Positions 15,001 to 23,189 of a DNA stretch of 64,000 nt are shown here, in pieces. A model generated the notes under the pieces. That model was given only the letters and a program-made list of their open reading frames with translations, had not been told where the DNA came from and ran no database searches. This DNA is from Cephalopachus bancanus (lineage: Eukaryota; Chordata; Mammalia; Primates; Tarsiidae): contig JAPVLO010000153.1 of assembly GCA_027257055.1 (NCBI GenBank), forward strand, positions 9,238,001-9,302,000, read 5' to 3'. The position numbers and the translations under genes were made by a program. Position 1 is the first letter of the stretch. Every line of letters starts with the position of its first letter.

Positions 15001-17571
15001 AAATTTCCTTCTCATTTCAATCATACTTTTTGAAACAGAAGTCCCTAATTTATTTCCTCCCTTCCTTCTTTTTTAGACAGGGTTCTCCTATGTTGCCCAG
15101 GTTGGAGCACAATCACAGTACATTTCAGCCCTGAACTCTTGGGCTCAAGCAATTCTCCCACCTCAGTTTCCCAAGTAGTTGGGATAACAGGCTTGCACCA
15201 CCACCCCACCCTAATATCTTTATAACTCCCTTCTACAGCAGTCTTTCCCTTTCTTTAGTCATTTAGCTCTAGAGGCTTTTCATCAAATTATCACCAGGGT
15301 CTACAATCCTCAATGGGGAAGAACTCGTGAATTAACTAAAAGCTCACAACCTGCGATTCTACAACCATAATTTGAATCCCTCAGCCTGAAGCACGTTACA
15401 TGGTGCTATCCACTCTAAAGCATCGGGATAATCCTACACATTCACACAGCCCTGTGTACCCCACTGCAGTTCATCATCATAACCACTTGGCACTTCCCAA
15501 TCAGAATAACTTAGGGTCAAACAATTTATTCAACATTCATTAAAGAGATACCCTCTGTGTCAGCCCCTGAGATTGCAGAGATGAGTAAAACCTCCATGTT
15601 ACTCTTGGGGGAAACAAGACAGGTAGATAAATGAAGGGAGTACAGAGGAGACAAGGTCTGCACACTCTTTCTCCAGACTAATCGTTAAACATACACATAT
15701 AATTGTATTGAAAGTATAAAAAAGAAATTAGAAAGCATATGAATTCATTTACTTACTTGCAAATTTTAGAATTCATAATCAACCATTTCCCCCATAATTA
15801 CAGTAGGGTATAATGGATGGGAGACCAAGAATTAAGAGAAATGGTTGGGTAGGGCTCTAGGCAACATTACACTTGATCACCTATAAACTTACCCTAAAGT
15901 AAGTGAAAGCACTATAAGTTTAGCAACTGCAGCATTTGTAGAAGTGGCTCTTTCAAGTCAGTGTATTGTGGTACTTCTAAAAAGCCTGTTCGTGTTTCTT
16001 CCTTCTGGTAGTTTTCTAGAGTCTCTAATAAAACAACTGCAACGACTAAAGCAAAAAGTGAAGCATAGGTCACAGCAGTTCAGCTTCAAAAATAAAGTAG
16101 AAAGACAAGTTTAACTGCCTCCTAAAGCAACACCCAGGAAGGAACCAGGTTGATCTGGGCTGGCTTTTGATATACCAGTTCCTTTCAGTGTGAGCCTGGG
16201 GAAAGAAAAGCATTTTCTCTAGACTTGAGAGGGCTTAGGGGATTTGTCCTGGCTTAGAAGCAAACCCCTGGGGCAAGTCTAGATGGCAACAGTGACAAGG
16301 AGGTCGAGGAAGGGGGCTTTCTTTGGTTTTTGTTGTATTCAGTATAAACTCAAACATCAAGTCTCTACTCCCTAACATCTCATTTAATGAAATTATCAGA
16401 GAGCTAGAATCCAATCTGGTAACTGAATAATGACCACAGTCTCCTTCTCCCCAGCTTTTATTCTGATTTTCATATCCACTCCCACAATCAAATTATCTTA
16501 CAAACATATTCAAGTTGCTTCTTTTTGCAATAATAACAAATAGCTACAAAACTTTCTTCCCCCCGTCTTAGACTATCCTTTCCTAATTTTTCCAACTAGT
16601 ACCATATTACAACCCTGTGTAAACCATGAGAATCCTTACACATGGGATAAGTCTGGGACAGTTTCCTGCAATTGGCTAGCCTTTGCTGACAAGAGTCCTC
16701 TATGCTAATAACTTTACCTCTGCTCGACCTCCATCTCCGGATCCTTCTTTGTTCTTCTTCTTGCCTCCTTCCTTTCGCTTCTCTTCACCAGCACCTACCT
16801 AAGGAAGCAAAAAAGAAATAAGGGGTTTATATTTTCATCTAATTTGACACCCCCTACCATGACCCTAGAAAAGTTCTGAGGATGTTATTTTAGCATCTAT
16901 TTTTAAAACAACTTGATTTTGAAAGATTGGACAATTTCACCAGTGGCAAAGACAAGTTAACAACTTATAACACAGATATGTCCTAAAAAAGTGGAGAGTA
17001 GTTAGTGACAATGTTCAATTTCTCAAATTTCACTTACATTATCTTAACTATTCCCATGAGTCTCACTTCAGATTTACTTGGGTCATATACTAAATATATG
17101 GCCACAAAGAAGCATACAATTTATTCAGTAAGAGCATTTCCAGGAAAAAAAAATTGAATGCAATGTGTATTTACCTATTCCACAAGTGCTACCAAAAGCC
17201 TATGTGCTCACAGTATTTTGTTAAACTATGCACAAGAAGCAAACATAAACCTTCCATGTGTAAACTTAGCTTCTCTAGGAAAACTAAGACAAACATGTGC
17301 GACTCTCCCAGAGAAGAGAACACAGCACCAGCACATGATTAGATATCAAGTAAGCATTAGGATTAGGATTTTAAAGGACTTTAAGCCGGGCTCAGTGGCT
17401 CAGCCTATAATCCTACGCCTTTGGGAGGCTGAGGTGAGTGGATTGCCTGAGCTCGCGGGTTCGAGATAAATAAATAAATAAAGGACTTTAAGGGATGGAA
17501 AGGATTTCCAGCTCAAAATAAATAAATAAATAAATAAAGGACTTTAAGGGATGGAAAGGATTCCTTTCTTT

Positions 17572-17606
<35 letters not shown>

Positions 17607-20600
17607 AGTTGGAGTCTCACTCTGTCGCTCAGACTGGAGTGCAGTAGCCGCTCCTGGCCACCGCAGCCTCACCTGCTGGGTTCCAGTGATCCTTCCACCT
17701 CAGCCTTCCAAGTAGCTGGAACTACAGGCACGCGCTACCACGCCCGGCTAGTTTTTTTGATTTATTGTAGAGATGAGGTCTCGCCAAGTTGCCCAGGTGG
17801 GACTCGAACCCGCGGGCTCAGGCAATCCACTCACCTTGGCCTCCCAAAACGCTGGGATTACAGGCTGAACCACCGAGCCTGGCTTTGTTGGGAGCCAACA
17901 TCTATGGCCACATGCATTATAGGCCTATGGAGACCTGTCTGGAGAATTGTCTCTGGTATAAGAAGAGCACTACAACTATTATATTGGCGTATGAATAAAA
18001 GACCAATGCATACACATAATAATAAAGTTTATACAGCGATATATAAAATTCAATTAGGACTAAAAGAAATTCACAGCAGAGATCATTTTCCATTTCTCCC
18101 TCTTTTCTTAAACTGTTTTCTCCTTCTCAAGATATTTTTTAGTTGTTATTTCCTGGTAAACTGGTTAGTCAGCCTTTGTTCTTGCTAGAAAGTTTTCCTT
18201 TAGGTTAAAGTTAAACATTATAATTGTGATAATAGTTTTGTTATGTTGCCTTAGGTCAAGCAGAACGTTCCTGGTTTCTGCACATGCTGAAACTTTCAGC
18301 CCCCCGGTTATCATCATGGCAACGGTGCAGTTCATTGTCCCAAAGTAGTGTGACAGGTTTCCAGACGCAGGTAGCTTTCACATAACAGGAAATAAGATTT
18401 AGATTTTTAAGTAGAATTACAGATTTATTAAGTTTTATAAAATATAGAAGTAAGTTTATAGTTTGGATATTAATTAAGGCTAATGATAAGGTTTATAAGA
18501 GTTCAATTAAAATAATACATAGTGTTAAGAGTTAAGTAATGAAGTATATAAGAAAGTAAAGTTTAGACACAAGAAATTCATAAAAGTAGTGTTAAGATTT
18601 TAGTTTAAGGATAAGTTTTTAGGTAATTAGTATAGGACTTTAGGGCATTGCATATTAATAATCAGTAGGTTATAAGTATAATAAAAATAAGTTCATAGAT
18701 ATGGTGAAAGGTTAAGTAATACTTAATGTGGTGTTTGATTATAACTTAGAAAGTTACAATAATAAGAGTATAGGTGTAAATTAATAGAATAAATATAAAT
18801 TGAGTAAGGATAAAAGATTAAAATAAAGTTAAGGTAATAATAAGTTGATAGTTGTAATTGTTAAAAATCATTAGAAGTTATTAATTTTGGATTTAATGTT
18901 AATCAGAGTTTAGCTTATTGGATTGATTAGAATTTAGAATTAATCAAGAAGTTTAGAACATAAAGTATAACATGAATGGGTTATGGGAAACATCTTGTGA
19001 AACTATTGATTAATTTGTGTACCTGTTACATTGTGGGCAGCACGTTATGCATCATGGAATTGTAATTGTGTGCATGAAACTTGAAAGTCTTGTGATAGTC
19101 TTGTGATGCATAGTTTGCAAACCATGTTACACATCATGGAACTTGTACGCCCCCAGCAAGTGATTGTTACACTGCTGGAGGGTATGAAAAATGGTATATA
19201 AGTTGAAAGGAGTTTGAATAAAGTTGGCTTCAGTCTTGGCCAGACTGTTCCCAGAAGAAATTGCCTCTGAGTGGTCTCTTCTTACGACATCTGGAATCTC
19301 CGTTGCGGTCCTAACCCTTCCCTCCGTCAGGGCTGGTCCCCGACACGGCTTCTGGCTTGCTTTTTTTTTTTTTTTTGAGTTGGAGTCTCACTCTGTCACC
19401 CAGACTGGAGTGCAGTGGCCGCTCCCGGCCACCGCAGCCTTGACCTGCTGGGCTTCGGCAATCCTTCCACCTCAGCCTTTCAAGTAGCTGGAACTACAGG
19501 CGTGTGCTACCACGCCCGGCTAGTTTTTTTGATTTATTGTAGAGATGAGGTCTCGCCAAGTTGCCCAGGTGGGTCTCGAACCCACGGGCTCAGGCAATCC
19601 GCTCACCTCAGCCTCCCAAAACGCTGGGATTACAGGCTGAGCCACCGAGCCCGGCCTGGAAAGGATTTCAACAGGCTGGGTTTTGAGAATGGAGAAAATG
19701 TGTTCTAGGTGTACATACAGCTTATTGCCAGCAATGTTAAAATTAGAGAGAAAATGACAAAACCAGTCTGACTAAGGTAGTTTTAAGAAAATAATTCAAG
19801 TTAAGACAGACCAGGGCTCAGACAGAAGCAAACACTAAAAGTTATATGGAATGTAGACTCAGAAACAAGAAAATCAAAGAAAGTTGTTTTTTTTTTTTTT
19901 AGTTGGAGTCTCACTGTCACCCAGGCTGGAGTGCAGTGGCATGCTCATGGCCACCATATCCTTTACATGCTGGGCTTAGGTGATCCTTCCACCCCAGCCT
20001 TCCAAGTAGCTGGAACCTCAGGCACGTGCTATTATGCCCAGCTTATTTTTTGATTTATTGTAGAGACAAGATCTCACCAAGTTGCCCAGACTGGTCTCAA
20101 TACCTCCGGGCTCGGGCAATCCTCTTGCCTCAGCCTCCCAAAGTGCTGGAATTACAAACTGAGCCACCATGCCTGGCCAGAAAGTTTTAAAGTAGTAAAT
20201 CCTGTACCGGGAATATAAAGGGGTGCATTTTACTTAACTTTGTGTGCTTGTAATCTTTGATTTTTAAACAGTTTTATTAAGATACAATTCACAGACCATA
20301 TAATGTACCCATATAAAGTACATAATTCAATTAAATGATGAACTAGTAGGAAAAATTAAGAGAGAAGAATTAGTGTGTATCAACAGTTGTGCAACTATCA
20401 CCACAACCAATTTTAGAGTATTTTTATCATCTCCAAAAATAAGCCTTGTGCCAGTTAGCAGTCAGTCCTGTTGTCACCATCCTTCAGACCCTGGCAACCA
20501 TTAATCTAGTTTCTGTCTCTGTGGATTTGCCTATTCCAGGTATTTCACATAAATAGAATAATACATTAGATGGTCTTTTGTGCCTGGCTTCTTTGACTTA

Positions 20601-23189
20601 GCATAATCATTTCAAGATCATCATGTTGTAACATGTACCAGTATCTCACTCCTTTTTATTGCCAAATAATATTCCATTGTTTAATCACTTATCAGCAAAT
20701 GGACATTTTGGTCATTGTCTTTTATATCTTGTAAAACATGTTACTTGTATAATAAAAAAATTTAAAAAGACGACTCCTAATTTCATGCTGAGCAAAAATT
20801 TCCCTCATTCCAGGAGTCTGAATAAACTTTAAAGGTTCATTTGTATTCAGCAGACGGTTAACGAACATAACTGAAGTTCATTCTAATCAAATAAAGTACT
20901 AACCAACAGGGTTACAGCATTCCCTATATATACCTTTGTTACATGGTCGAGTTGATGTAACTAGTTATGTATACTGGGTAAGAAAGATACAAACTAATTG
21001 CAGGTCTGTCTGTGCAGGTTTAAGATGGAAAGAGTAAAATAAATTAATATTTCTGATAAAACATTTTGGTTTTGGCCACATGGATATTTACCAAATGAAC
21101 AGAAGTAGTAAACAAAAAAAGAGAGTTAACACAAGGGTTTTCTTTGTTCTAAACACTCTTCATTTTACAAATGAGAATACTGGCTTAAAGAAGGCAAGTA
21201 ACAGCTGGGCTCGGTGGCTCTGCCTGTAATCCTGCGCCTTTGGGAGGCTGAGGTGAGTGGATTGCCTGAGCCCGTGGGTTCGAGACCCACCTGGGCAGTG
21301 ATACCTCATCTCTACAATAAATCAAAAATTAGCCAGGCATGGTAGCGCATGCCTGTAATTCCGGCTACTCGGAAGGCTGAGGCGGAAGGATGGCCGGAGC
21401 CCAGCAGGTCGAGGCTGCGGTGGCCGGAAGCGGCCACTGCACTCAAGTCTGGGCGACAGAGTGAGACTCCAACTCAAAAGAAAAAAAAAAAAAGAAGGCA
21501 AGTAACTTGCCAACTGTAACAGCTAATAAGTAGTACAACTGTGACATTAAAACAGCTCTCTCTAGAACTCTGAGACCTACTCCCTCCTTACTACAACCAC
21601 TAGGAAGAGGGTGGGGAACTATTTTCTATTTCCGTGAGTTTATGTGCAATATATTTATGTACATAGAAGCAATCTAAAATTTCATCCTAAAAGTTGGGAC
21701 ACAGAACTGGATTGTGAAGGGAAGCTACAGAATTATCTTTCTCAGGAATGTTTAGGGTAGGAAGAAAGTATCTGCAAAGTGTAATTTAAGTAAATTCAAT
21801 TCCAGAAACTGACAGCTGAGATAGGTATGTCCTGGAAGTCCAACAACTTGAGGGAGTATCTGCTCCAATTCATTCAGAATAGAACATGGATTATGATATT
21901 TGAAGGATATTGTGTTTGAGCAAGTTACTTACTGTTCCTATGCCTGTTTCCTCATCTGTATAATCGAGATAACAGAAACCAGTTCACAGAGTTATTAGGA
22001 AGATCAAATGAGTTAATTCATGCAATGCATTCATACAGTGCCAGACCCATACTTAGCACTCACTCAATAAGTGACTTGACCTGTCAGAGTCAGGGCGAAG
22101 TCTCCTTCAGCTGCAGACATCATTACTTCTCACTATTAAACAGCTTCCTGCATGTGGCCTCACCTCTTTCCAATGCACCTTCCAAGTGCCTTGTGATGGC
22201 TGTACCTTCCCTTCAGGCATGACCCTTGCAAGTAAATTTCAGACACTATTCACCCGCGTGTATCTTTTCACTGTCCCACATTTACCTAGGAAGCCCTGAC
22301 CTGTCTGGTTTTCCTGGTGAACTCATTCTTCCAAACTCAATTCAAGAGAGCTCTCCCAAGCACAATTAGGTGCTCTCTCTGCTGTAACCCCACACGGATG
22401 ATCACACAGCACTGTAACTGTTGTCCTGTCTCCATACATCAAGCTGGCTCTGAGGCCCTCAAAGTCAGAGACTGGGTCCTATTCATCCTCCTACCTGCAT
22501 GGTCCAGCTCAGTGCCAGGCAGAGTGAATACTTAAAACATTCATTACCTTAAAAAACAAACCTCGACCTGACAGCATGAGAGTAACCTGAAACATGTCGT
22601 TAAGCAGCGGATGACACCAAAGAGGAAGTTCAAAGATGAAAAGAGCAGCATGCATGAATGGGATAAGGCACGCCTCCAGCACTAGACGCCATTTACTTAT
22701 AAACCACCTACACTTGGACAAGTTGCATCAGATCTCGGAAACGCGGTTTTCCTCCCTTAACCTGGGGCTCTTTACCCCCGCAGGGTCTTAATTGAATAAG
22801 GCTCTGCAATGCTCTTCTTGCTTAAAGTAAGCCAAAAACACAAGTCTGGAAACTCCAAGCCTGAGATTATGATCTTGTCTCGGCTTTTTATTCCTGACTC
22901 TGAGCAAGCCACTCACTCAAGAACTGCAAAACAGGGAGGAACTCGAAGATGAATTGTAAGCCCTCACCCTACTTTACACAATGCCGATTTCTAAAGAGGG
23001 GCGCTGACTGTCCAGGAGCTCCATCGTCCCCACTCCTAGCACCTCCGCCCCACTTGGCCCGGGCCTCATCCTGCTCCCCGCCCCCGCCCCGTGGCGCAGC
23101 GTCGGTCTCCCGACCGCACTAGGTCGGCTCACCAGCTTCTCCTCGCCTCCCATCTTCCCCGAAGGGCTGCTCGCCTTCTCCTCAAACAT
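1..23189 (-). CDS. TARS1: TARS1, cytoplasmic threonyl-tRNA synthetase, exons 1-12 (gene continues past left edge)
   Basis: Class II aminoacyl-tRNA synthetase that attaches threonine to tRNA-Thr in the cytosol and hydrolyses mischarged Ser-tRNA-Thr. Twelve exons on the minus strand join into one open frame of 444 complete codons plus one base, with AG acceptors and GT donors in matching phase at every junction. In order: a lysine-rich N-terminal extension (1-46), a TGS domain (about 80-143), an editing domain (about 150-320) with HSSAH at 155-159 and CRGPH at 261-265, and the start of the catalytic domain, including zinc-ligand Cys413 in MNCPGHC and the first residues (HRNE) of motif 2. The human protein is 723 residues as I recall, so the rest of the catalytic core and the anticodon-binding domain lie beyond base 1. 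There is no mitochondrial targeting peptide, which argues against TARS2. Introns total about 21 kb and are filled with primate repeats. I see no disabling change, so the gene looks functional. Confidence 0.97.
84..929 (-). other. TARS1 intron 11
   Basis: AT-rich intron between exons 11 and 12. I recognise no repeat or other feature in it. Confidence 0.85.
930..1096 (-). CDS. TARS1: TARS1 exon 11
   Basis: Acceptor TATCAG before base 1096; donor TG|GTACTT after base 930; 167 bases, ending two bases into a codon. Encodes residues 362-416, from [16 protein letters not shown] through MTSGHWQHY to MNCPGH. Cys413 corresponds to the catalytic zinc ligand that selects threonine over valine in ThrRS. 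The donor GTACTT is weaker than consensus. Confidence 0.96.
1462..2080 (+). mobile_element. L1 3' end in intron 10
   Basis: A 5'-truncated L1. The end of ORF2 reads open to its stop near 1,863 ([20 protein letters not shown] C-terminus), followed by a G-rich 3' UTR and an A-rich tail. Flanking copies of AATCACAAGGCAGT (near 1,430 and 2,083) form the target duplication; the left copy is followed by a small 7-base insertion. Sense is opposite to TARS1. The rest of intron 10 (1,097-1,461 and 2,095-2,745) shows nothing recognisable. Confidence 0.9.
2746..2844 (-). CDS. TARS1: TARS1 exon 10
   Basis: 99 bases, 33 whole codons (residues 329-361), from [20 protein letters not shown] to the Arg at the donor AGG|GTAAAC. 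This is the start of the class II catalytic domain, including the conserved SPGSCFFLP segment. Acceptor TTTTTACCCAG. Confidence 0.96.
2845..4019 (-). other. TARS1 intron 9
   Basis: No repeat or gene recognised in this AT-rich intron. Confidence 0.7.
4020..4166 (-). CDS. TARS1: TARS1 exon 9
   Basis: 147 bases, 49 whole codons (residues 280-328), NSSTYWEGK to DHRKIGR. It covers the end of the editing domain and the linker into the catalytic domain. Acceptor TTTTCAG, donor GGGAGG|GTATGT. Confidence 0.97.
4458..4770 (+). repeat. Alu-type SINE (intron 8)
   Basis: Complete dimeric Alu with an A-rich tail. The target duplication AAAGTRCATTCTT (one mismatch) flanks it at 4,445-4,457 and 4,771-4,783. 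Confidence 0.95.
5153..5231 (-). CDS. TARS1: TARS1 exon 8 (editing-site CxxxH)
   Basis: 79 bases. The first base completes Arg253, followed by 26 codons starting [13 protein letters not shown]. Cys261 and His265 match the second half of the ThrRS editing-site motif (tRNA_SAD region). Acceptor TATTTTTAG, donor AAA|GTAAGC. The intron to exon 7 is only 99 bases. Confidence 0.96.
5331..5395 (-). CDS. TARS1: TARS1 exon 7
   Basis: 65 bases, 21 codons plus two bases (residues 232-252), [21 protein letters not shown]. Acceptor TATTTTTAG, donor TATAG|GTGAGA. Lies within the editing domain. Confidence 0.96.
5650..5767 (-). CDS. TARS1: TARS1 exon 6
   Basis: 118 bases. One base completes Gly192, then 39 codons [10 protein letters not shown] to LLEMFK. 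Acceptor CTTCTTCAG, donor AAG|GTAAAC. Charged helical part of the editing domain. Confidence 0.96.
6132..6424 (+). repeat. Alu-type SINE (intron 5)
   Basis: Diverged dimeric Alu starting GGCTGGGAACGGTGGCTCA and ending in an A-rich tail. Older than the GCCGGGCTCGG copies. Confidence 0.93.
6583..6704 (-). CDS. TARS1: TARS1 exon 5 (editing-site HxxxH)
   Basis: 122 bases, 40 codons plus two bases (residues 152-191). [15 protein letters not shown] carries the HxxxH pair (His155, His159) of the post-transfer editing site. It continues through [12 protein letters not shown] to LEE. Acceptor ATTTTTAG, donor AAGG|GTAAGA. Confidence 0.97.
6705..8225 (-). other. TARS1 intron 4
   Basis: Contains one Alu (7,164-7,455). 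The remainder is AT-rich and unassigned. Confidence 0.8.
7164..7455 (+). repeat. Alu-type SINE (intron 4)
   Basis: Diverged dimeric Alu beginning GGCCAGGCATGGTGGCTCA; the tail is AAAAAAGG. AATTACA lies on both sides. Confidence 0.93.
8226..8349 (-). CDS. TARS1: TARS1 exon 4 (TGS domain, second half)
   Basis: 124 bases. One base completes Ser110, then [14 protein letters not shown] to DEEAQA (residues 111-151). Second half of the TGS domain, ending just before the editing domain. Acceptor is an A/T-rich tract ending AAG; donor GCA|GTAAGT. Confidence 0.97.
9355..9540. other. Unassigned GC-richer segment in intron 3
   Basis: A block reading GAACCCGAAGGGGTTGCC and similar stands out from the AT-rich intron. 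It feels like part of an old repeat or processed transcript, but I cannot name it. Other parts of intron 3 from 8,350 to 10,894 are unremarkable. Confidence 0.35.
10895..11083 (+). mobile_element. Old hAT-type DNA transposon relic (MER58/MER33-like)
   Basis: Imperfect ends GTTGGCAAACTTTCTCTG and TACAGTTTGCCAACACTTG form inverted repeats, with a diverged non-autonomous interior. Two relatives lie at 43.5 and 50.1 kb in this window. The family name is from memory. Confidence 0.6.
11365..11652 (-). repeat. Alu-type SINE (intron 3)
   Basis: Reverse-oriented Alu from TTTTTTGAGTTGGAG to ACCTCGGCC, preceded by an ATT microsatellite in its tail. Confidence 0.95.
11991..12181 (-). CDS. TARS1: TARS1 exon 3 (TGS domain, first half)
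   Basis: 191 bases, 63 codons plus two bases (residues 47-109). [15 protein letters not shown] is followed by the start of the TGS domain at [12 protein letters not shown]. Acceptor TCTTGCAG, donor ATTAG|GTATAA. Confidence 0.97.
12182..13386 (-). other. TARS1 intron 2, repeat-free part
   Basis: AT-rich intron sequence between exon 3 and the LTR. Nothing recognised. Confidence 0.75.
13387..14879 (+). mobile_element. Long solo LTR, class II endogenous retrovirus type, intron 2
   Basis: A segment of about 1.49 kb starting TGTTGGGAGCCAGCC and ending CCTGGCCCCCCA, the TG...CA borders of an LTR. Near its 3' end are a TATA-like GGGATAAAAGAC (14,633), a poly(A) signal CCCAATAAACGG (14,659) and a pyrimidine-rich R/U5. 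AAATAT abuts the left end and lies three bases past the right end, so the target duplication is imperfect. No internal viral genes are attached. It shares its first 12 bases and a GAAAGTCTTGTGAT block with the LTR at 17,886. Orientation is antisense to TARS1. Confidence 0.75.
14424..14619 (+). repeat. Tandem duplication of 98 bases inside the LTR
   Basis: Two copies (14,424-14,521 and 14,522-14,619) begin TTGGGATTGTCCTTCCTCAT and both contain CCCCCCACCTACCTGGC and a GTCTTGTGATT end. They sit just upstream of the LTR's TATA-like box, the usual place for duplicated retroviral enhancers. Confidence 0.85.
15068..15213 (-). repeat. Partial Alu (single arm)
   Basis: Only one Alu arm in reverse orientation, from TTTTTTAGACAGGGTTC to the CACCACCCCACC region. 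Old and diverged. Confidence 0.8.
15510..15640. repeat. L2/MIR-like relic
   Basis: Weak similarity to the 3' end of ancient L2-type repeats (TTTATTCAACATTCATTAAAG ... CCCTGAGATTGCAGAGATGA). The rest of 14,890-16,717 is unassigned. Confidence 0.45.
16718..16798 (-). CDS. TARS1: TARS1 exon 2 (lysine-rich N-terminal extension)
   Basis: 81 bases, 27 codons (residues 20-46), [20 protein letters not shown] to GRAE. This eukaryote-specific basic extension is thought to help tRNA binding. A second AG four bases into the exon would shift the frame, so the first AG (TTAG|GTAGGT) is chosen. Donor GAG|GTAAAG. Confidence 0.94.
17385..17479 (+). repeat. Truncated mini-Alu with full target duplication
   Basis: Starts at the proper Alu 5' end (GCCGGGCTCAGTGGC). 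It stops after 81 bases at GGGTTCGAG and passes straight into an (ATAA)n tail. AAAGGACTTTAA is repeated exactly on both sides (17,373-17,384 and 17,480-17,491), so this short form integrated as such rather than being trimmed later. Confidence 0.85.
17480..17562. repeat. 56-base tandem duplication next to the mini-Alu
   Basis: AAAGGACTTTAAGGGATGG... occurs at 17,480-17,506 and again at 17,536-17,562, separated by TCCAGCTC and another (ATAA)n run. The duplication includes the mini-Alu tail and its right target site. Confidence 0.85.
17574..17883 (-). repeat. Alu-type SINE (left member of a nested pair, intron 1)
   Basis: Reverse-oriented Alu with a long T-run, ending at GAGCCTGGC. Shares the private changes CTAGTTTTTTTGATT and CCCAAAACGCTGGG with the Alu at 19,361. 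Confidence 0.95.
17886..19345 (+). mobile_element. Long solo LTR, class II endogenous retrovirus type, intron 1
   Basis: 1,460 bases from TGTTGGGAGCCAAC to CCCCGACA, flanked by a 6-base duplication with one mismatch (TGGCTT at 17,880-17,885, CGGCTT at 19,346-19,351). Six bases is the usual size for class II retroviruses. ATGGTATATAAG (19,191-19,202) and GAATAAAG (19,216-19,223) serve as TATA and poly(A) signals. The middle is strikingly rich in A, T and G and contains many TTAAG/TTAGG stretches. No viral gene is attached. It inserted between two Alus and is antisense to TARS1. Confidence 0.85.
19361..19656 (-). repeat. Alu-type SINE (right member of a nested pair, intron 1)
   Basis: Reverse-oriented Alu ending GAGCCCGGCC. 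Directly after it TGGAAAGGATT (19,657-19,667) repeats the sequence at 17,552-17,562, left of the other Alu, so both Alus and the LTR lie within one target duplication. Confidence 0.95.
19886..20178 (-). repeat. Alu-type SINE (intron 1)
   Basis: Reverse-oriented Alu with AGAAAGTT on both sides as target duplication. Confidence 0.95.
20240..20760 (-). mobile_element. Old L1 3' end, antisense (intron 1)
   Basis: Diverged antisense L1 3' region. It includes the typical TATTCCATTGT and AGTATCTCACTCCTTTTTATTG stretches and ATACAATTCACAGACCATA. Mammal-wide L1M age rather than a recent primate copy. Confidence 0.7.
21204..21491 (+). repeat. Young lemur-type Alu (intron 1)
   Basis: Nearly consensus copy (GCTGGGCTCGGTGGCTCTGC ... 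GACTCCAACTCAAAAG), with AAGAAGGCAAGTAAC repeated on both sides as an intact 15-base target duplication. Confidence 0.96.
21895..22075 (+). repeat. MIR SINE
   Basis: Recognisable MIR core: GTTTCCTCATCTGTATAAT, then GGAAGATCAAATGAGTTAATTCATG and the end CACTCAATAAGTG. Confidence 0.75.
22280..22545 (+). repeat. L2 3' end relic
   Basis: The L2-like pattern GAAGCCCTGACC ... AGAGACTGGGTCCTATTCATC ... CAGTGCCAGGCAGAGTG matches the 3' end of the ancient L2 line. Confidence 0.65.
23133..23189 (-). CDS. TARS1: TARS1 exon 1, coding part
   Basis: 57 bases, 19 codons from [19 protein letters not shown] to donor CTG|GTGAGC. The start is placed at 23,189 because [12 protein letters not shown] is the known N-terminus of the family. 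The ATG has a poor context (T at -3, T at +4). The frame is open further upstream for about 30 codons with no other ATG, until a TGA near the E-box. A second in-frame ATG (Met13) has a strong context. Confidence 0.95.

Noticed and set aside
17604..18188. Open frame of 194 codons on the plus strand
   Set aside because: It translates a reverse Alu and runs on into the LTR. There is no domain and the reading ends at random.
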